From assembly GCF_000316115.1 (NCBI RefSeq), contig NZ_JH993793.1:80485-144484 (forward strand): a stretch of 64,000 bases of DNA. The letters run 5' to 3'. Numbering within the stretch: position 1 is the stretch's first letter; each line of letters starts with the position of its first letter. This stretch comes from Leptolyngbya sp. PCC 7375 (GTDB taxonomy: Bacteria > Cyanobacteriota > Cyanobacteriia > Phormidesmidales > Phormidesmidaceae). The notes below the pieces were generated by a model. That model made no database searches, was not told the origin of the DNA, and worked only from the letters and a program-made list of their open reading frames with translations. The translations under genes were made by a program, and so were the position numbers. Of this stretch, positions 34,601 through 43,976 are shown piece by piece.

Positions 34601-36286
34601 ATGGCCACCTCTCCTTCGATTACTCAACTGGTGTTGGATTATCTACTGCACGAGCAGGCTGGGCAGATCGCTGTGGTTTGTCTCCTTTTGCTTGGTCTGA
34701 TCTGGATATTAGACAACGGTCCCAAAAGTAAGCTGGCGACAGGACGTTGGGGCGGAGCACGAGAGAAAGCAGCCGCTCGCTTCAAGGCCCATCAACAAAT
34801 GTGGCATCGGGTATTCAACAAGGTTGCCCTATATATTGTCAGCCCTAGATATCAGGGGGATAAACGTCCACTTTATTTCCCTGATTTACAACGAGGCTTG
34901 CTGACGGTTGGGGCACCTGGAGTCGGTAAAACTGAATCTTGTATCTCTCCACTGGTTAGATCTAGCCTGGAGCAGGGATATCCCGTAATTCTCTTGGATG
35001 GAAAATATCCAACAGAATCGTCACGTCATGCGGCTTATGCACGGCACTTAGGGTATGACGTCAAGGTGTTTGCCCCCGGATTTCCTGAGTCTGAGATTTG
35101 TAACATTCTTGACTTTCTCAAAGATGGTGAAGATGGGGAGATGGCCGCACAGCTTGCCAAGGTGCTGGATAAAAACTTCCGAAAAAGTACGCGAGATAGT
35201 GATCCGTATTTTGAGGAAGCTGGTCAACAGCTGATTCAAGCTGCGCTTCAGCTGGCGAAAACTACCCTATTTTCAGATTTGTTGATGGTGGGGTCGATTC
35301 TGATTTTGAGTGATTTAGGCAAGCGTGTTGAAGCGGCGTCAGATATGAATCCATTTATCCGCATGGCCTTTATGTCATTACGGGCGGTTAAAGAGAGCGA
35401 AAAAACTGTCGCTTCTATTGCAGGTACCGCCACCAACTATTTTCAGCGCTTTATCAACCGACGCATTATCAATTCATTTGTTGGGAAGACCTCATTCCCA
35501 CTCGATATGCAAGGACGACAGCTACTCATTCTCGGTCTTGATAAAGAAAAACAAGAAGCCCTCTCGCCATTAATTGCAGTTGTTTTACACTTAATGGTAA
35601 CGCGCAATGTGTCTCAACGACGTCATGAGCCTCTGATTGTTGTTCTCGATGAGTTGCCCACCATCCATGTAGATGTAGTTAAATGGCTGAACTGGTATCG
35701 AGAGAATGGGTTGGTGCTCATTCTCGGGATTCAGAACATTGCTCAATTGGAGCAGAGCTATGGCAAAGAGGCGGCTCGGTCTATTGTTGGCGCTTGTAGT
35801 ACAAAAGTACTATTTAATCCAGGGGAGGTTTCATCCGCCAAGCTGCTGTCTGATCTCTTAGGTGATCAGGTGATCCTTGAACGCCAGCGCTCTAAGACTC
35901 GTGGCCGCAGACAGCGTAGCACCAGTATCTCTGAGCAGCATCGGGTGAGGAAGTTATTTGAACCCAGCCAATTCCTACGATTGCCGCCAGGTAAATGTAT
36001 CCTACTGAGCCCAGGTCATCGGTCTAAAGGCGAGATTGGGATTCCGCTTAAGGTCAAAATCACAATCCCCACCACTGAAACTCGAAAATCGGAAGTCAGT
36101 GTCAAGCGGTGGCCCCAACTACGCCGCTGGCTCATTCAGCAACGTCAACACCGTGAGATCGGGCCAACCGATATCGAACAGCGAATGGCTTTAGCGGAGA
36201 CGCTACTGCCACCTATAACGTCATCGCCCATTGAGACGGCTGCTCAATTGGGACAGTTGGGCAAGGATCTTGAAAATAGTTTTTAG
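34601..36286 (+). CDS. virD4: VirD4/TraD-type coupling protein (T4CP)
   Basis: 561 residues: one or two N-terminal membrane segments (VVCLLLLGLIWIL), Walker A GAPGVGKTESC, Walker B LIVVLDELPTIH, then the GxQxxxQL-type motif in LILGIQNIAQLEQSYG, all standard for T4CPs. It recruits the relaxase-DNA complex to the channel and pumps DNA. Contiguous with the T4SS genes (15 bases after the preceding gene). The reading frame is intact, in contrast to virB4. Confidence 0.92.
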   Translation: MATSPSITQLVLDYLLHEQAGQIAVVCLLLLGLIWILDNGPKSKLATGRWGGAREKAAARFKAHQQMWHRVFNKVALYIVSPRYQGDKRPLYFPDLQRGLLTVGAPGVGKTESCISPLVRSSLEQGYPVILLDGKYPTESSRHAAYARHLGYDVKVFAPGFPESEICNILDFLKDGEDGEMAAQLAKVLDKNFRKSTRDSDPYFEEAGQQLIQAALQLAKTTLFSDLLMVGSILILSDLGKRVEAASDMNPFIRMAFMSLRAVKESEKTVASIAGTATNYFQRFINRRIINSFVGKTSFPLDMQGRQLLILGLDKEKQEALSPLIAVVLHLMVTRNVSQRRHEPLIVVLDELPTIHVDVVKWLNWYRENGLVLILGIQNIAQLEQSYGKEAARSIVGACSTKVLFNPGEVSSAKLLSDLLGDQVILERQRSKTRGRRQRSTSISEQHRVRKLFEPSQFLRLPPGKCILLSPGHRSKGEIGIPLKVKITIPTTETRKSEVSVKRWPQLRRWLIQQRQHREIGPTDIEQRMALAETLLPPITSSPIETAAQLGQLGKDLENSF

Positions 36287-36299
36287 CTAGGAGGGACTC

Positions 36300-37862
36300 A
36301 TGGAACCAGATGCTGAGCGCAATGAACAATATGAACTTCCCTTAGGGGATGATAATGGAGGGATTTCAATCCCACAGCTGCCACTGGGACAAAAATCGAC
36401 CCGCCAATTTCGAGATACCTCAGAGGCCGCAGGCGAATCGACTGATACCTCTGATGAGGCAATGGAGGAGTCCGCACAGTCTGAATCCGATTCTCAAGCA
36501 GGTGAACCCAAACGGAAGGCACCAAATCTTTCAGAGCAGTTTGAGTCACGACTAAAGGACGATCAACAGACTCAACACACGAAAAAGACTAAAACGGCAT
36601 CTGCTGCCGGAACGGCGAATGCTGGAAAGACTAAAACAGCATCCCAATCATCAAGCCAATCGAAAGCCAAGGTGATGCCGGTATCTAAGACGGTGCAACA
36701 GCTCCTAGAAAATATTCGTGCTGCTGCCCGTAATCAAGGCAAGGTGATAGGACCGATTGAAATTACTATTCGAGGATCAGATCGGTATCGTGAAGGCCTT
36801 AACAGTGCTGTTGAGATGAATACTCTATCTGATCAGAAGGCTGAACTTCTGCGATCCTACTTCGGGAGAGAGCCAATATCCCGTCCCATTGCTAATCGGG
36901 AGTTGGTACCAAAGGCAAGCATTCGACTGGCTGGCGAAGAAGTTTTTCGGGTGGAAGGAGTTGGTGTTGTCCAGAATGCGTTGAAGGGGTATCTGCCACC
37001 TGAACAAGCACAAACGTTTAATGCCGCAGAGGCTGTGCAGACACCGTCAATTTCCTTATCCCTGCCATCAGATTGGGAACAACTGTACGATGCTGAGCGT
37101 TCAACCATTGGCCATAAATGGTCCAAAGAATCTAAAAAAGAGCGGATGCGCCGTTCGGTAGAGTCATTTAGCGTCATTCAGCATCAACGGATTGCAGGTG
37201 TCACGACGCAGTTATTGCAAGCTTATGGTACTCGCCAGGACGATGGTCGCTTTGTCCTTCAGACCAAAGACTATACGCTTGAAGGTCAAGGTCGGGAACT
37301 TGTTATCAAGACATCTCAAGGAAAGGAACTCTTTAAGCGAATCAAATCACCGGCAGGTCTATCGTTTGTCAGTTTCAATCACTTGAGTCCTCAACAGGCC
37401 CAGGATTTTCTCATCGTCGATCGCCTGATTCGACAAGAGGGTATTGCTGGAATCTCTCCAGATAGTGCAGGTCGACTCAAGCAATTAGGTTCATTGACAC
37501 CACAGTTTGATACGGCCTTAAGCGATCAGATTAATGCCCGCCGGATTCGGATGATCGGACGGGCTTACCTTGATGTCGAAGGTGCGGTCCTTGACAAGCA
37601 CGGTATGCGGGCAATTGAGAGTCATCCGTATCGCATTGAAGAATCGAAGACCGGCATCAAAATTACGGCTCATCGCCCCGATGGGCAACAGGTCACGATC
37701 GTGCAGTTGGACAATGGCAAATCCCTTATTAACCTCACCACAGATGATCTCAAGTATTTTAGTACGCTCGCCACCGATCTGAGTGGACGCCTAGTGCAGC
37801 AGAATTCAGTGGCCCAGGCCATGCAATCGGTCAAAGCCCAGGCTACACAAATGCAACGATGA
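36300..37862 (+). CDS. Unknown protein of the transfer operon
   Basis: 520 residues, not recognised. N-terminal 140 residues are acidic then Lys/Ser/Thr-rich low complexity (KTKTASAAGTANAGKTKTAS). A globular part with VIGPIEITIRGSDRYREGLN and a second region near TLEGQGRELVIKTSQGKELF (short beta-hairpin repeats) follow. No membrane segment. Starting 14 bases after the T4CP gene, it may be a relaxosome, coupling or exported effector protein. This is inference from position only. Confidence 0.55.
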   Translation: MEPDAERNEQYELPLGDDNGGISIPQLPLGQKSTRQFRDTSEAAGESTDTSDEAMEESAQSESDSQAGEPKRKAPNLSEQFESRLKDDQQTQHTKKTKTASAAGTANAGKTKTASQSSSQSKAKVMPVSKTVQQLLENIRAAARNQGKVIGPIEITIRGSDRYREGLNSAVEMNTLSDQKAELLRSYFGREPISRPIANRELVPKASIRLAGEEVFRVEGVGVVQNALKGYLPPEQAQTFNAAEAVQTPSISLSLPSDWEQLYDAERSTIGHKWSKESKKERMRRSVESFSVIQHQRIAGVTTQLLQAYGTRQDDGRFVLQTKDYTLEGQGRELVIKTSQGKELFKRIKSPAGLSFVSFNHLSPQQAQDFLIVDRLIRQEGIAGISPDSAGRLKQLGSLTPQFDTALSDQINARRIRMIGRAYLDVEGAVLDKHGMRAIESHPYRIEESKTGIKITAHRPDGQQVTIVQLDNGKSLINLTTDDLKYFSTLATDLSGRLVQQNSVAQAMQSVKAQATQMQR

Positions 37863-37910
37863 TGTGATTTCCCAGATGAAGACAGTTAGTTGCCCCCGTG
37901 GAGACGTTCT

Positions 37911-38444
37911 ATGCGGATAGGTTTACTACTAACGATTACAGGGGTGGCCCTTGGAGGATTCATCCTTTGGGGGGTACTAAAGTGGCGACGCCCCAATCAT
38001 CGGCATCGGCGCAATATTTGGAAGGCTCGGCAGGTGATCTCACAGTTAAGACGCAGAAAACTGAGCACCACAGAAAGCTTACCGATCGTGCTTGGCACGT
38101 TGCGATCGCTTGATCCATTTCAATTTGAAGAACTGATCCTGTGCTGTTTTCAGGATAAAGGCTACCGCATCAGGCGCAACCGCCGTTATACCGGCGATGG
38201 AGGAATAGATGGTCGTGTGCTTCAGGGAGGACAGCTGTTTCTGGTACAGGCAAAGCGATATCGCCATCATATTGATGCGGCCCATGTGCGGGAATTCCTC
38301 ATGATTATCAATAGGGAAGGGGCTGCTGGTGGATTCTTTGTCCATACAGGAAAAACAGGAAAATTATCCAAACAATTGTTAGCCAATAGCAAGCTTACGC
38401 TTTTAAGCGGTCAGGGGTTAGTTGATTTTGTCTTACATCAGTGA
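37911..38444 (+). CDS. Membrane-anchored Mrr-type restriction endonuclease-like protein
   Basis: About 177 residues from ATG 37911 (an in-frame TTG at 37890 is weaker). One membrane segment at residues 2-22 (IGLLLTITGVALGGFILWGV), a basic stretch, then an Mrr_cat/PD-(D/E)XK domain: LDPFQFEELILCCFQDKGY, the catalytic Asp in GDGGIDG and the Q-x-K in LVQAKRY. Such cores cleave DNA, often methylated. Last gene of the T4SS run and facing the membrane, so it might process DNA at the pore, exclude incoming DNA, or be an independent defence nuclease. Active-site residues appear complete. Confidence 0.8.
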   Translation: MRIGLLLTITGVALGGFILWGVLKWRRPNHRHRRNIWKARQVISQLRRRKLSTTESLPIVLGTLRSLDPFQFEELILCCFQDKGYRIRRNRRYTGDGGIDGRVLQGGQLFLVQAKRYRHHIDAAHVREFLMIINREGAAGGFFVHTGKTGKLSKQLLANSKLTLLSGQGLVDFVLHQ

Positions 38445-38561
38445 TGCTTCCAATGGGGTGAGTTGTTCATAGAGTTGACGTACTCATTAAATTCGCAACA
38501 ATGCTCCTAATTTGATCTGTTTTGACAGAGCGAAGAGATGTTTTGTATGAGGTTATAGGCT

Positions 38562-38909
38562 GTGAAGAAAAAGACGTACAATACCAACCGAGTTCTTTTG
38601 ACTGGCTTCGTCGGTGAAAAGGTTGATCATAGAAAGGTAGGAGACCCAGTTGTCAGTGTTGCTACTTTCTTTCTAGGAATTCCTTATGAAGAAGACAATA
38701 GTGAGAAAACAAGCTGGGAAACGCACGCGATAGAAACTTGGCGTGGACTTGCCGATCTCTGTAAGGAAAAGCTTACAAAAGGTTCAAAGGTGTTAGTTGA
38801 GGGCGCACTTCGCCAAGATCGTTGGGATGACAATGATAATAAAACCCAATTCCGAACGTATATTCGCGCTGATCGCGTTGAATTTCTTAAGCTTAAGAGG
38901 CCGGAGTAA
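38562..38909 (+). CDS. ssb: Single-stranded DNA-binding protein
   Basis: 115 residues, GTG start. OB-fold pattern NRVLLTGFVGEKVDHRKVGD, then WETHAIETWRGLADLCKEKL, KGSKVLVEGALRQDRWDD and FRTYIRADRVEFL matches bacterial SSB. It ends at the OB fold and lacks the acidic DDDIPF-type tail used to recruit partners. Plasmid SSBs coat the transferred strand and aid replication; absence of the tail suggests a simple coating role. Confidence 0.93.
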   Translation: MKKKTYNTNRVLLTGFVGEKVDHRKVGDPVVSVATFFLGIPYEEDNSEKTSWETHAIETWRGLADLCKEKLTKGSKVLVEGALRQDRWDDNDNKTQFRTYIRADRVEFLKLKRPE

Positions 38910-39072
38910 TACGAATTCACACTTTAGCTGAATGTTTTTGAGGAGGTAACACGATGCGAGGGCGTTTCACCGCCCTCCTCTTTACGTTGAGAAATAACGC
39001 CAACTTATCGGTCATCGCTGGGGCAATTGCCGAACAGAATCGTTCCAATGATGTAGCGTTGAGACGCTTTTC

Positions 39073-39351
39073 CTAGCTAGCCGCTACAGCTTCTTTAAAG
39101 CCTTTACCGGCTGAGAATGCGGGAACCGTTGTCGCTGGAATAGTCATTGTTTCACCAGTTTTTGGATTCCGGCCTTCACGCTCTTTGCGGTCACGGGATT
39201 CGAAGCTTCCAAACCCTACGAACGTAACCTTTTCCCCATCGGCTACAGCTTCCATGATGGAGTCAATCGTTGCCGAGACGATTGTATCGGCCTCTTTCTT
39301 ACTAACTCCAGCCTTAGCAGCCACAGTGGTGATCAATTCGCCCTTATTCAT
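39073..39351 (-). CDS. HU-family DNA-bending protein
   Basis: 92 residues, the usual HU size. MNKGELITTVAAKAGVSKKE at the N-terminus, VTFVGFGSFESRDRKEREGR and the beta-arm with GRNPKTGETMTIPATTVPAF, then FKEAV are typical. HU compacts DNA and assists replication initiation, recombination and partition. A plasmid copy can act as a stealth nucleoid protein. Transcribed alone on the minus strand. Confidence 0.97.
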   Translation of the reverse strand: MNKGELITTVAAKAGVSKKEADTIVSATIDSIMEAVADGEKVTFVGFGSFESRDRKEREGRNPKTGETMTIPATTVPAFSAGKGFKEAVAAS

Positions 39352-39675
39352 AGTTGCCTCCGAAAAGTCGAGACAGTTTTAACACGAGTTTCCAAGGAGT
39401 ACAAGCATTATTTATAATGTCTACATCTACCGTCAAAGTAAGCCATTGCATTGACTCTAATGGTCCTGACTACATCGAGGGGGACATGACGCCAGACATA
39501 CACTCCCACGACTGACCGCCCTGACAATCTGCATCTATCGCTACTGAAACACAATGCTTCAAGCGATAGATTTGTTCTATTCTCTACAGTGTTTGCTTGG
39601 AAAGAGTGCCAAACAAGCTACTCTCCAGCTCCCCCGATGGCCATCGGGGGCTTTTTATGGAATGACTCCATTTCA
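39352..39675 (+). terminator. Intergenic region with a strong intrinsic terminator; possible small RNA
   Basis: CCCCCGATGG-CCATCGGGGG at 39631-39650 is a perfect 20-bp palindrome followed by CTTTTT, an intrinsic terminator for plus-strand transcription. No plus-strand gene lies upstream within this gap: the neighbours on both sides are minus strand. A short plus-strand RNA starting somewhere after a TTGACT box near 39453 could therefore end here. The GCTTG...CAAGC pairing near 39592-39617 supports folding. No tRNA fold is recognisable. Confidence 0.5.
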
Positions 39676-40473
39676 TTAGGCAGCGACCATCATCTGCTCC
39701 ATCTCTGTAACAAACTCAGCCTGAAACTCACTAATTAGCTCTTGCTGACTCTGATCGAGCAAGCTCCAAAGCCATGTCCGTAAAGATTTCGGAATTTTAG
39801 GGTAGAACGCCTCAGCAATGCCTCCTGCGATGGCGGCCAACGTCTTGGCATCTCCCCCCAACGCAATGGCATTGCGAAGTGCCTGCTCAACGGTTTTAGA
39901 GTCCAAGAATGCAATGATAGCGGCTTCCACAGTATCGGTTGCTAATGCGCTGTATTGATAACGTTGCTGTAGAACCGGGTAAGGTATCTGGAAATCATAG
40001 CCAAAGATATTAGTCAGTAACTCAGCTATCATCTGCTTTGATGCGCCTGTGTTGGCGAGAAAGATAGCTGCTGCCGTTGCCTGAGCCCCTTTGATGCCAT
40101 CGGGGTGATTATGACTAATGATGGCAGAGCGCTCAGCTTCTTCCATCACCTCTTTGAGGTTGTCAAACGCATAGGCGATTGGTACAGCTCTCACAGCGCC
40201 ATCATTACGACAACTGTAGTAGGGCTTTAAGACTTTGCTACTAGCCCAGTCACTAAAACTGTTATTATAACCTCCCTTGATCTGGGGATACCACTGATAC
40301 CAACGAGCATAGGCTTCTCCATACTCACCGCCATACAGCAGACAATCTGCCGTAGCGAGCATAAAGAGGGTATTTTCAGTCCAGTGACTTTCTGGAGTGA
40401 TGAGTTCAACGTCTTGGCGTTTCGTACGCTGATAAGCCGAGCCGAGCGCATCTCCAAGGATTGCTCCGAACAT
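39676..40473 (-). CDS. ADP-ribosylglycohydrolase-family protein with degenerate metal site
   Basis: 265 residues. The fold is clear from GAILGDALGSAYQ, ISHNHPDGIKGAQATAAAIF and the C-terminal IALGGDAKTLAAIAGGIAEA. In active family members the metal-binding boxes read TDDT and GGDADT. Here they read WTENT and GGDAKT, so at least three metal-liganding positions are changed. DraG/ARH enzymes remove ADP-ribose from proteins or nucleic acids; this one is probably catalytically dead, or uses an unusual site, and might bind ADP-ribose. Stands alone between HU and a methylase-like gene. Confidence 0.85.
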   Translation of the reverse strand: MFGAILGDALGSAYQRTKRQDVELITPESHWTENTLFMLATADCLLYGGEYGEAYARWYQWYPQIKGGYNNSFSDWASSKVLKPYYSCRNDGAVRAVPIAYAFDNLKEVMEEAERSAIISHNHPDGIKGAQATAAAIFLANTGASKQMIAELLTNIFGYDFQIPYPVLQQRYQYSALATDTVEAAIIAFLDSKTVEQALRNAIALGGDAKTLAAIAGGIAEAFYPKIPKSLRTWLWSLLDQSQQELISEFQAEFVTEMEQMMVAA

Positions 40474-40690
40474 ATCTGATGTCTATTCTTTGATTGGATT
40501 ATTTGTGCCGATATTTCTTTGGCTTAGGCATTCTAGCGTAGATAGTTTCAAATGACATGCAATGGTGTTGAGTTGTTCGTAATGCTTCCTCCTGTTCAGA
40601 TGTGAATATGAGCGTGTTAACGTACGGACGATATTGACTTAGATGGTTAATTCATATAGCTGAAAGCCTTGCTTTGTAAGGTTTTCAAAA

Positions 40691-41638
40691 ATGAGTAATC
40701 GTGAGCAGAGAATACCCTCCTTAGCGGAGTTGAAACGGGAATTCATTTCTATTTTCAAAAAATTAACAATTCATCGGTCATTTTCTGAAGTCTGGGCTGA
40801 TTTTGTAGATGTATCGGCGATCGCAATATATCAGTCAGTACATTTCAATGAGGCTTGGATGCCAGAGCAGGTGAGACAGCATACGCTTCCATGGACTGAC
40901 TACAACACTAAGCTGGAGAATGATTACCTGGCTAAAGTTGGTAAATATCGCAAGGGGGAAGTTGAATTACTCAAGCAGCTCTATCATTTAACCGTTCAGA
41001 CAGTCGGTTTTTATCAGTGTGACTTGCTTGGAACAATGTACGAGGAGTTGGAGATAGCATCACGGTCTCAAATGTCGGCGTCGGGCGAATTTTTTACACC
41101 AGTTTCTGTATCTCGACTGATGGCAGAGTTAACGCTGGGCAATGTGAAAGATATTCTAGAGCAGAAAGGATATATCACTCTGACAGAGCCTGCTGCTGGG
41201 AGCGGTCGGATGATCATTGCGGTTGTGGAGCAACTATATGCAATGGGCTATGATCCACGCCAGTGCCTATACGTCGAGGCGATAGATGTAAACCATTCTC
41301 TCTACTCGACTACGTTTCTGCAGCTTGCCATATTAGATATCCCAGGCAAAATATACTGGGGAAATACGCTTAGTGCAAAAGTTTGGGATGTTCGAGAGAC
41401 GCCACAGCTTATGTTGTCGCGTATGATTTGGAACCGTGATCCAGCGTTTAAGATGCTGAAAGTGTTAAAGGAGCTGGAAGCTGATTCTTCATCAGATGAG
41501 AGTGGATATAGTGATGAGACTCTAAGTGCTAGTGTTGAAATGGATGCGATCGATCCAGCTGCAGCCAATGATGACACTGAGGATGCGAAACTACCAGCCT
41601 ATCTTGCTGAAGGTGATGGGCAAATGCGATTGTTTTAA
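40691..41638 (+). CDS. N6-adenine methyltransferase-like protein lacking the NPPY motif
   Basis: 315 residues. Methyltransferase hallmarks: SASGEFFTPVSVSRLMAEL (HsdM-like) and the SAM-binding motif I EPAAGSGRMIIAVVE, then a Glu-bearing strand (YVEAIDVN). After the GNTL strand, where N6-adenine methylases have (D/N)PPY/F, the sequence runs into MIWNRDPAFKMLKVLKELEA with no such motif, and the C-terminus is acidic and low complexity. Such 'N-6 DNA methylase' proteins occur on integrative and plasmid elements. Whether it methylates anything is doubtful. Followed by a clear terminator. Confidence 0.75.
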   Translation: MSNREQRIPSLAELKREFISIFKKLTIHRSFSEVWADFVDVSAIAIYQSVHFNEAWMPEQVRQHTLPWTDYNTKLENDYLAKVGKYRKGEVELLKQLYHLTVQTVGFYQCDLLGTMYEELEIASRSQMSASGEFFTPVSVSRLMAELTLGNVKDILEQKGYITLTEPAAGSGRMIIAVVEQLYAMGYDPRQCLYVEAIDVNHSLYSTTFLQLAILDIPGKIYWGNTLSAKVWDVRETPQLMLSRMIWNRDPAFKMLKVLKELEADSSSDESGYSDETLSASVEMDAIDPAAANDDTEDAKLPAYLAEGDGQMRLF

Positions 41639-41664
41639 GCATGGTTTTTAATGCATCACACAAG

Positions 41665-41682
41665 GGGGCTTTTTTTAGCCCC
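41665..41682 (+). terminator. Intrinsic terminator after the methylase-like gene
   Basis: GGGGCT (41665-41670), six T, then AGCCCC (41677-41682) followed by TCTTTC. A compact hairpin 27 bases after the stop codon. Confidence 0.65.
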
Positions 41683-41776
41683 TCTTTCAGAGATTATTTG
41701 CTTTTCTAAGAGGGCTGAACTAGATGTTCAATCAATAGTGGAGTAAAGGTTTTAGCACGATGGGTCAGCACAATAT

Positions 41777-43225
41777 CTATTGCCATTCACCCTGAAGCGC
41801 AAAAGCTGCCCAGTAATAAGGCGACTTCCATTCGGTTTCTCGAATCATCTCTAACTGCATCTCTTTCAATGCTGCTACTGGTGGTAGTTTTTCATCTAAC
41901 ATCAATCGATAGAATCTAGTCATCATCTCTGCTGTCACATAATCATCGACTTTCCATAAACTCACCAATAAACGCGGTGAACCTGCATACATAAAACCCC
42001 TTGTAAGCCCTATTAAACCCTCTCCTCGAACCTCCTTGCCTAATCCAGTTTGGCAAGCACTTGTTACTACTAAATCTGCCGAGAGGTTAAGGTTAAAGAT
42101 TTTATTGAGGCTCAAAAAGCCATTTATCGGACTACCATTTTTATCGACCATTGAAAGCACCACTCCTGATAATTCCGGTAATTCGGTATTAAGAATCCCA
42201 TGAGTAGCGAAATGGACAATACGATATTGATTTAATTGGGGATTAGTTACAGTAGCAAGATTAGCATCAAAATCTAAAGCGTAAGTTTTTTGAGTCTCTT
42301 CTTGAACAAAGCTGAGTATAGCCTTTGCTTCGTGACGAGTTCCATGTAGGCGTGTAAGTTCACCAGTCGCTAGGCTTCTAACTGAACGCCGCAAGGTAAG
42401 TAACTCTAGATTCAAAGTTTGTTGTTGAGAAAGACTAGTGTTGCTATTATGAATACGTTCATCATCCGGACTAAAAACGGGATCGGCAAGAATAGCCAAG
42501 GTTTTTGGTGCAACTTCTCTGGCTCTGGTCTTATTACGAATAGTTGCCAAACTGGAGCTAGAAGGTAAGTTGATGACTTCGTATTGTGTGATTAGGGGAC
42601 TTTGATCTTCTGAGAGAGTAAGCAACGAAAAAGGAACATATTGCAATACACCATCGGCTGCGACTAAAATACGCTTCTTTTGTAGATCACTAATGGCGGC
42701 AGGTAAAACTTCTTGACTGAGTTGAGAGGCGGATTTGGCAATAAAACCAAGTTCAGTTGTATCATGTAAGATACTGTCACGTAGATCCTGTGCCAAGATT
42801 TCTAATTTTCGGCGAGGTGGCAGTTGGTAACTAGTCATTCCTTCTGTTGTTACTACCCAAAGATAGCTGTGCTTCTCAGCGAGCGAATACTGTAAGAGCA
42901 CTGTATCTTCATCTAAGATTTGCTGTTGAACCTGTCTCATTTTCAAGGGTTGAGGATAGTTAAGGGCAGCATAATGAGGACTAGCTGCACGGATTCTAGT
43001 TTGAATATCCTGATATTCAATTAAAAGCTTCTTATAATCTGTTTCAATTCTTTGTTTATCTACTTCTTCTATTTCGATCACATTACTACTGGTGACTTCT
43101 ATCCATAGTTTCTCAGTAGCATCAAGTTTTTGTTGTATGAGCTTCTCTTCATCTCGCAATTTGCTATCAATTCCCTCAAGGATATCGGTATCGGCTTCGG
43201 CAAGAAGTTGGGGTTTTTTGCACAA
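41777..43225 (-). pseudogene. CHAT-domain peptidase-like protein, 5' part removed by a Tn3-family end
   Basis: The remaining 480 residues hold a helical region, then a CHAT (caspase-like) domain with the catalytic His in IVHFATHG and Cys in VVTSACQTGLG. CHAT proteins usually carry N-terminal TPR repeats. Here the frame's first codons (MCKK) come from the Tn3 terminal sequence at about 43213, and the native gene continues into nothing. The protease domain is complete, but its sensor half and promoter are lost. In defence and stress systems CHAT proteases cleave partners when triggered; no partner is adjacent. Confidence 0.88.
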
Positions 43226-43976
43226 CCCCTCGAAAAGGTATAGTCCAGGATGAGACAGGTGAGTCTCATTCGAGCGGCAACTGTATCAAAAGCTGAAGAA
43301 TCGCTTTCATATCAATGAGTTCAGGCTGTCTATTGAATTCATAGCGGCCATAGAAGTTGATGTGCTGCCACGCGACCGGTGATACCTGGCTGAGCATGGC
43401 CACCCTGGCCGCATCACCGCAGCTATCGCTGTGAGTCAAGAGGTCAGACAATATGGAGGCGTTGTAATAAATGATGCAGTTGGTTAGTAAACGAGCGCAG
43501 TCCCCCCATATCTGTTGCTCATATTCAGTCTTGAAGCGCAGTTTCCCAAAATTTGCATAGGAAACAGCTCTGCGTAACTGATGATAACTCTCTCCTCGAT
43601 TCAGCGCCCGTTGAACATTTTGGCGCAATGGAACTGAATCAACATAGTTTAACAAATAGAGACTTTTTATAATGTTATCATACTCCCATAAAGCCCGCCG
43701 GGTCTTATTTTTGCGAGCATAGGCACTGAGTTTGCTAACAATGATACTCTGCGTGGTTGTCTTCAGGGCCAATGACACCATGATGCGCTGGATGTTGTCC
43801 CACTCGGCCAGGATGAGGTTTGTATTGATCTTCCGAATCGGCTTGAGCAGCGCATCGCCATACTGACTGGGGTGTTTGAACCCATAGAGTGCATGGCTGA
43901 CCTTGTCATGGATATCTCGATAGCGTGGGGCGAACTGATAGCCGAATAAGTGCAAGATGGCGAAATTGACCGGCAT
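43208..43976 (-). mobile_element. Tn3-family transposon remnant (one end and 3' tnpA)
   Basis: The terminal sequence begins near 43208-43214 (GGGGTTTTTTGCACAACCCC, a plausible Tn3-type GGGG end). 43266-43976 encodes the last 236 residues of a Tn3 transposase. The sequence is cut at 43976 by another element, so roughly three quarters of tnpA and the other transposon end are missing here. A near-identical copy of this end lies at 63644-64000 in the same orientation. Confidence 0.85.
43266..43976 (-). pseudogene. Tn3-family transposase, C-terminal fragment
   Basis: 236 residues of about 990. Characteristic pieces are VNFAILHLFGYQFAPRYRDI and HDK, IYYNASILSDLL near the C-terminus and SPVAWQHINFYGRYEF at the end, all typical of the Tn3 TnpA C-terminal domain. 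The first two residues at 43976 are at the junction with the neighbouring element. The last catalytic acidic residue of the DDE triad may be retained, but the protein cannot be active. Confidence 0.92.
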
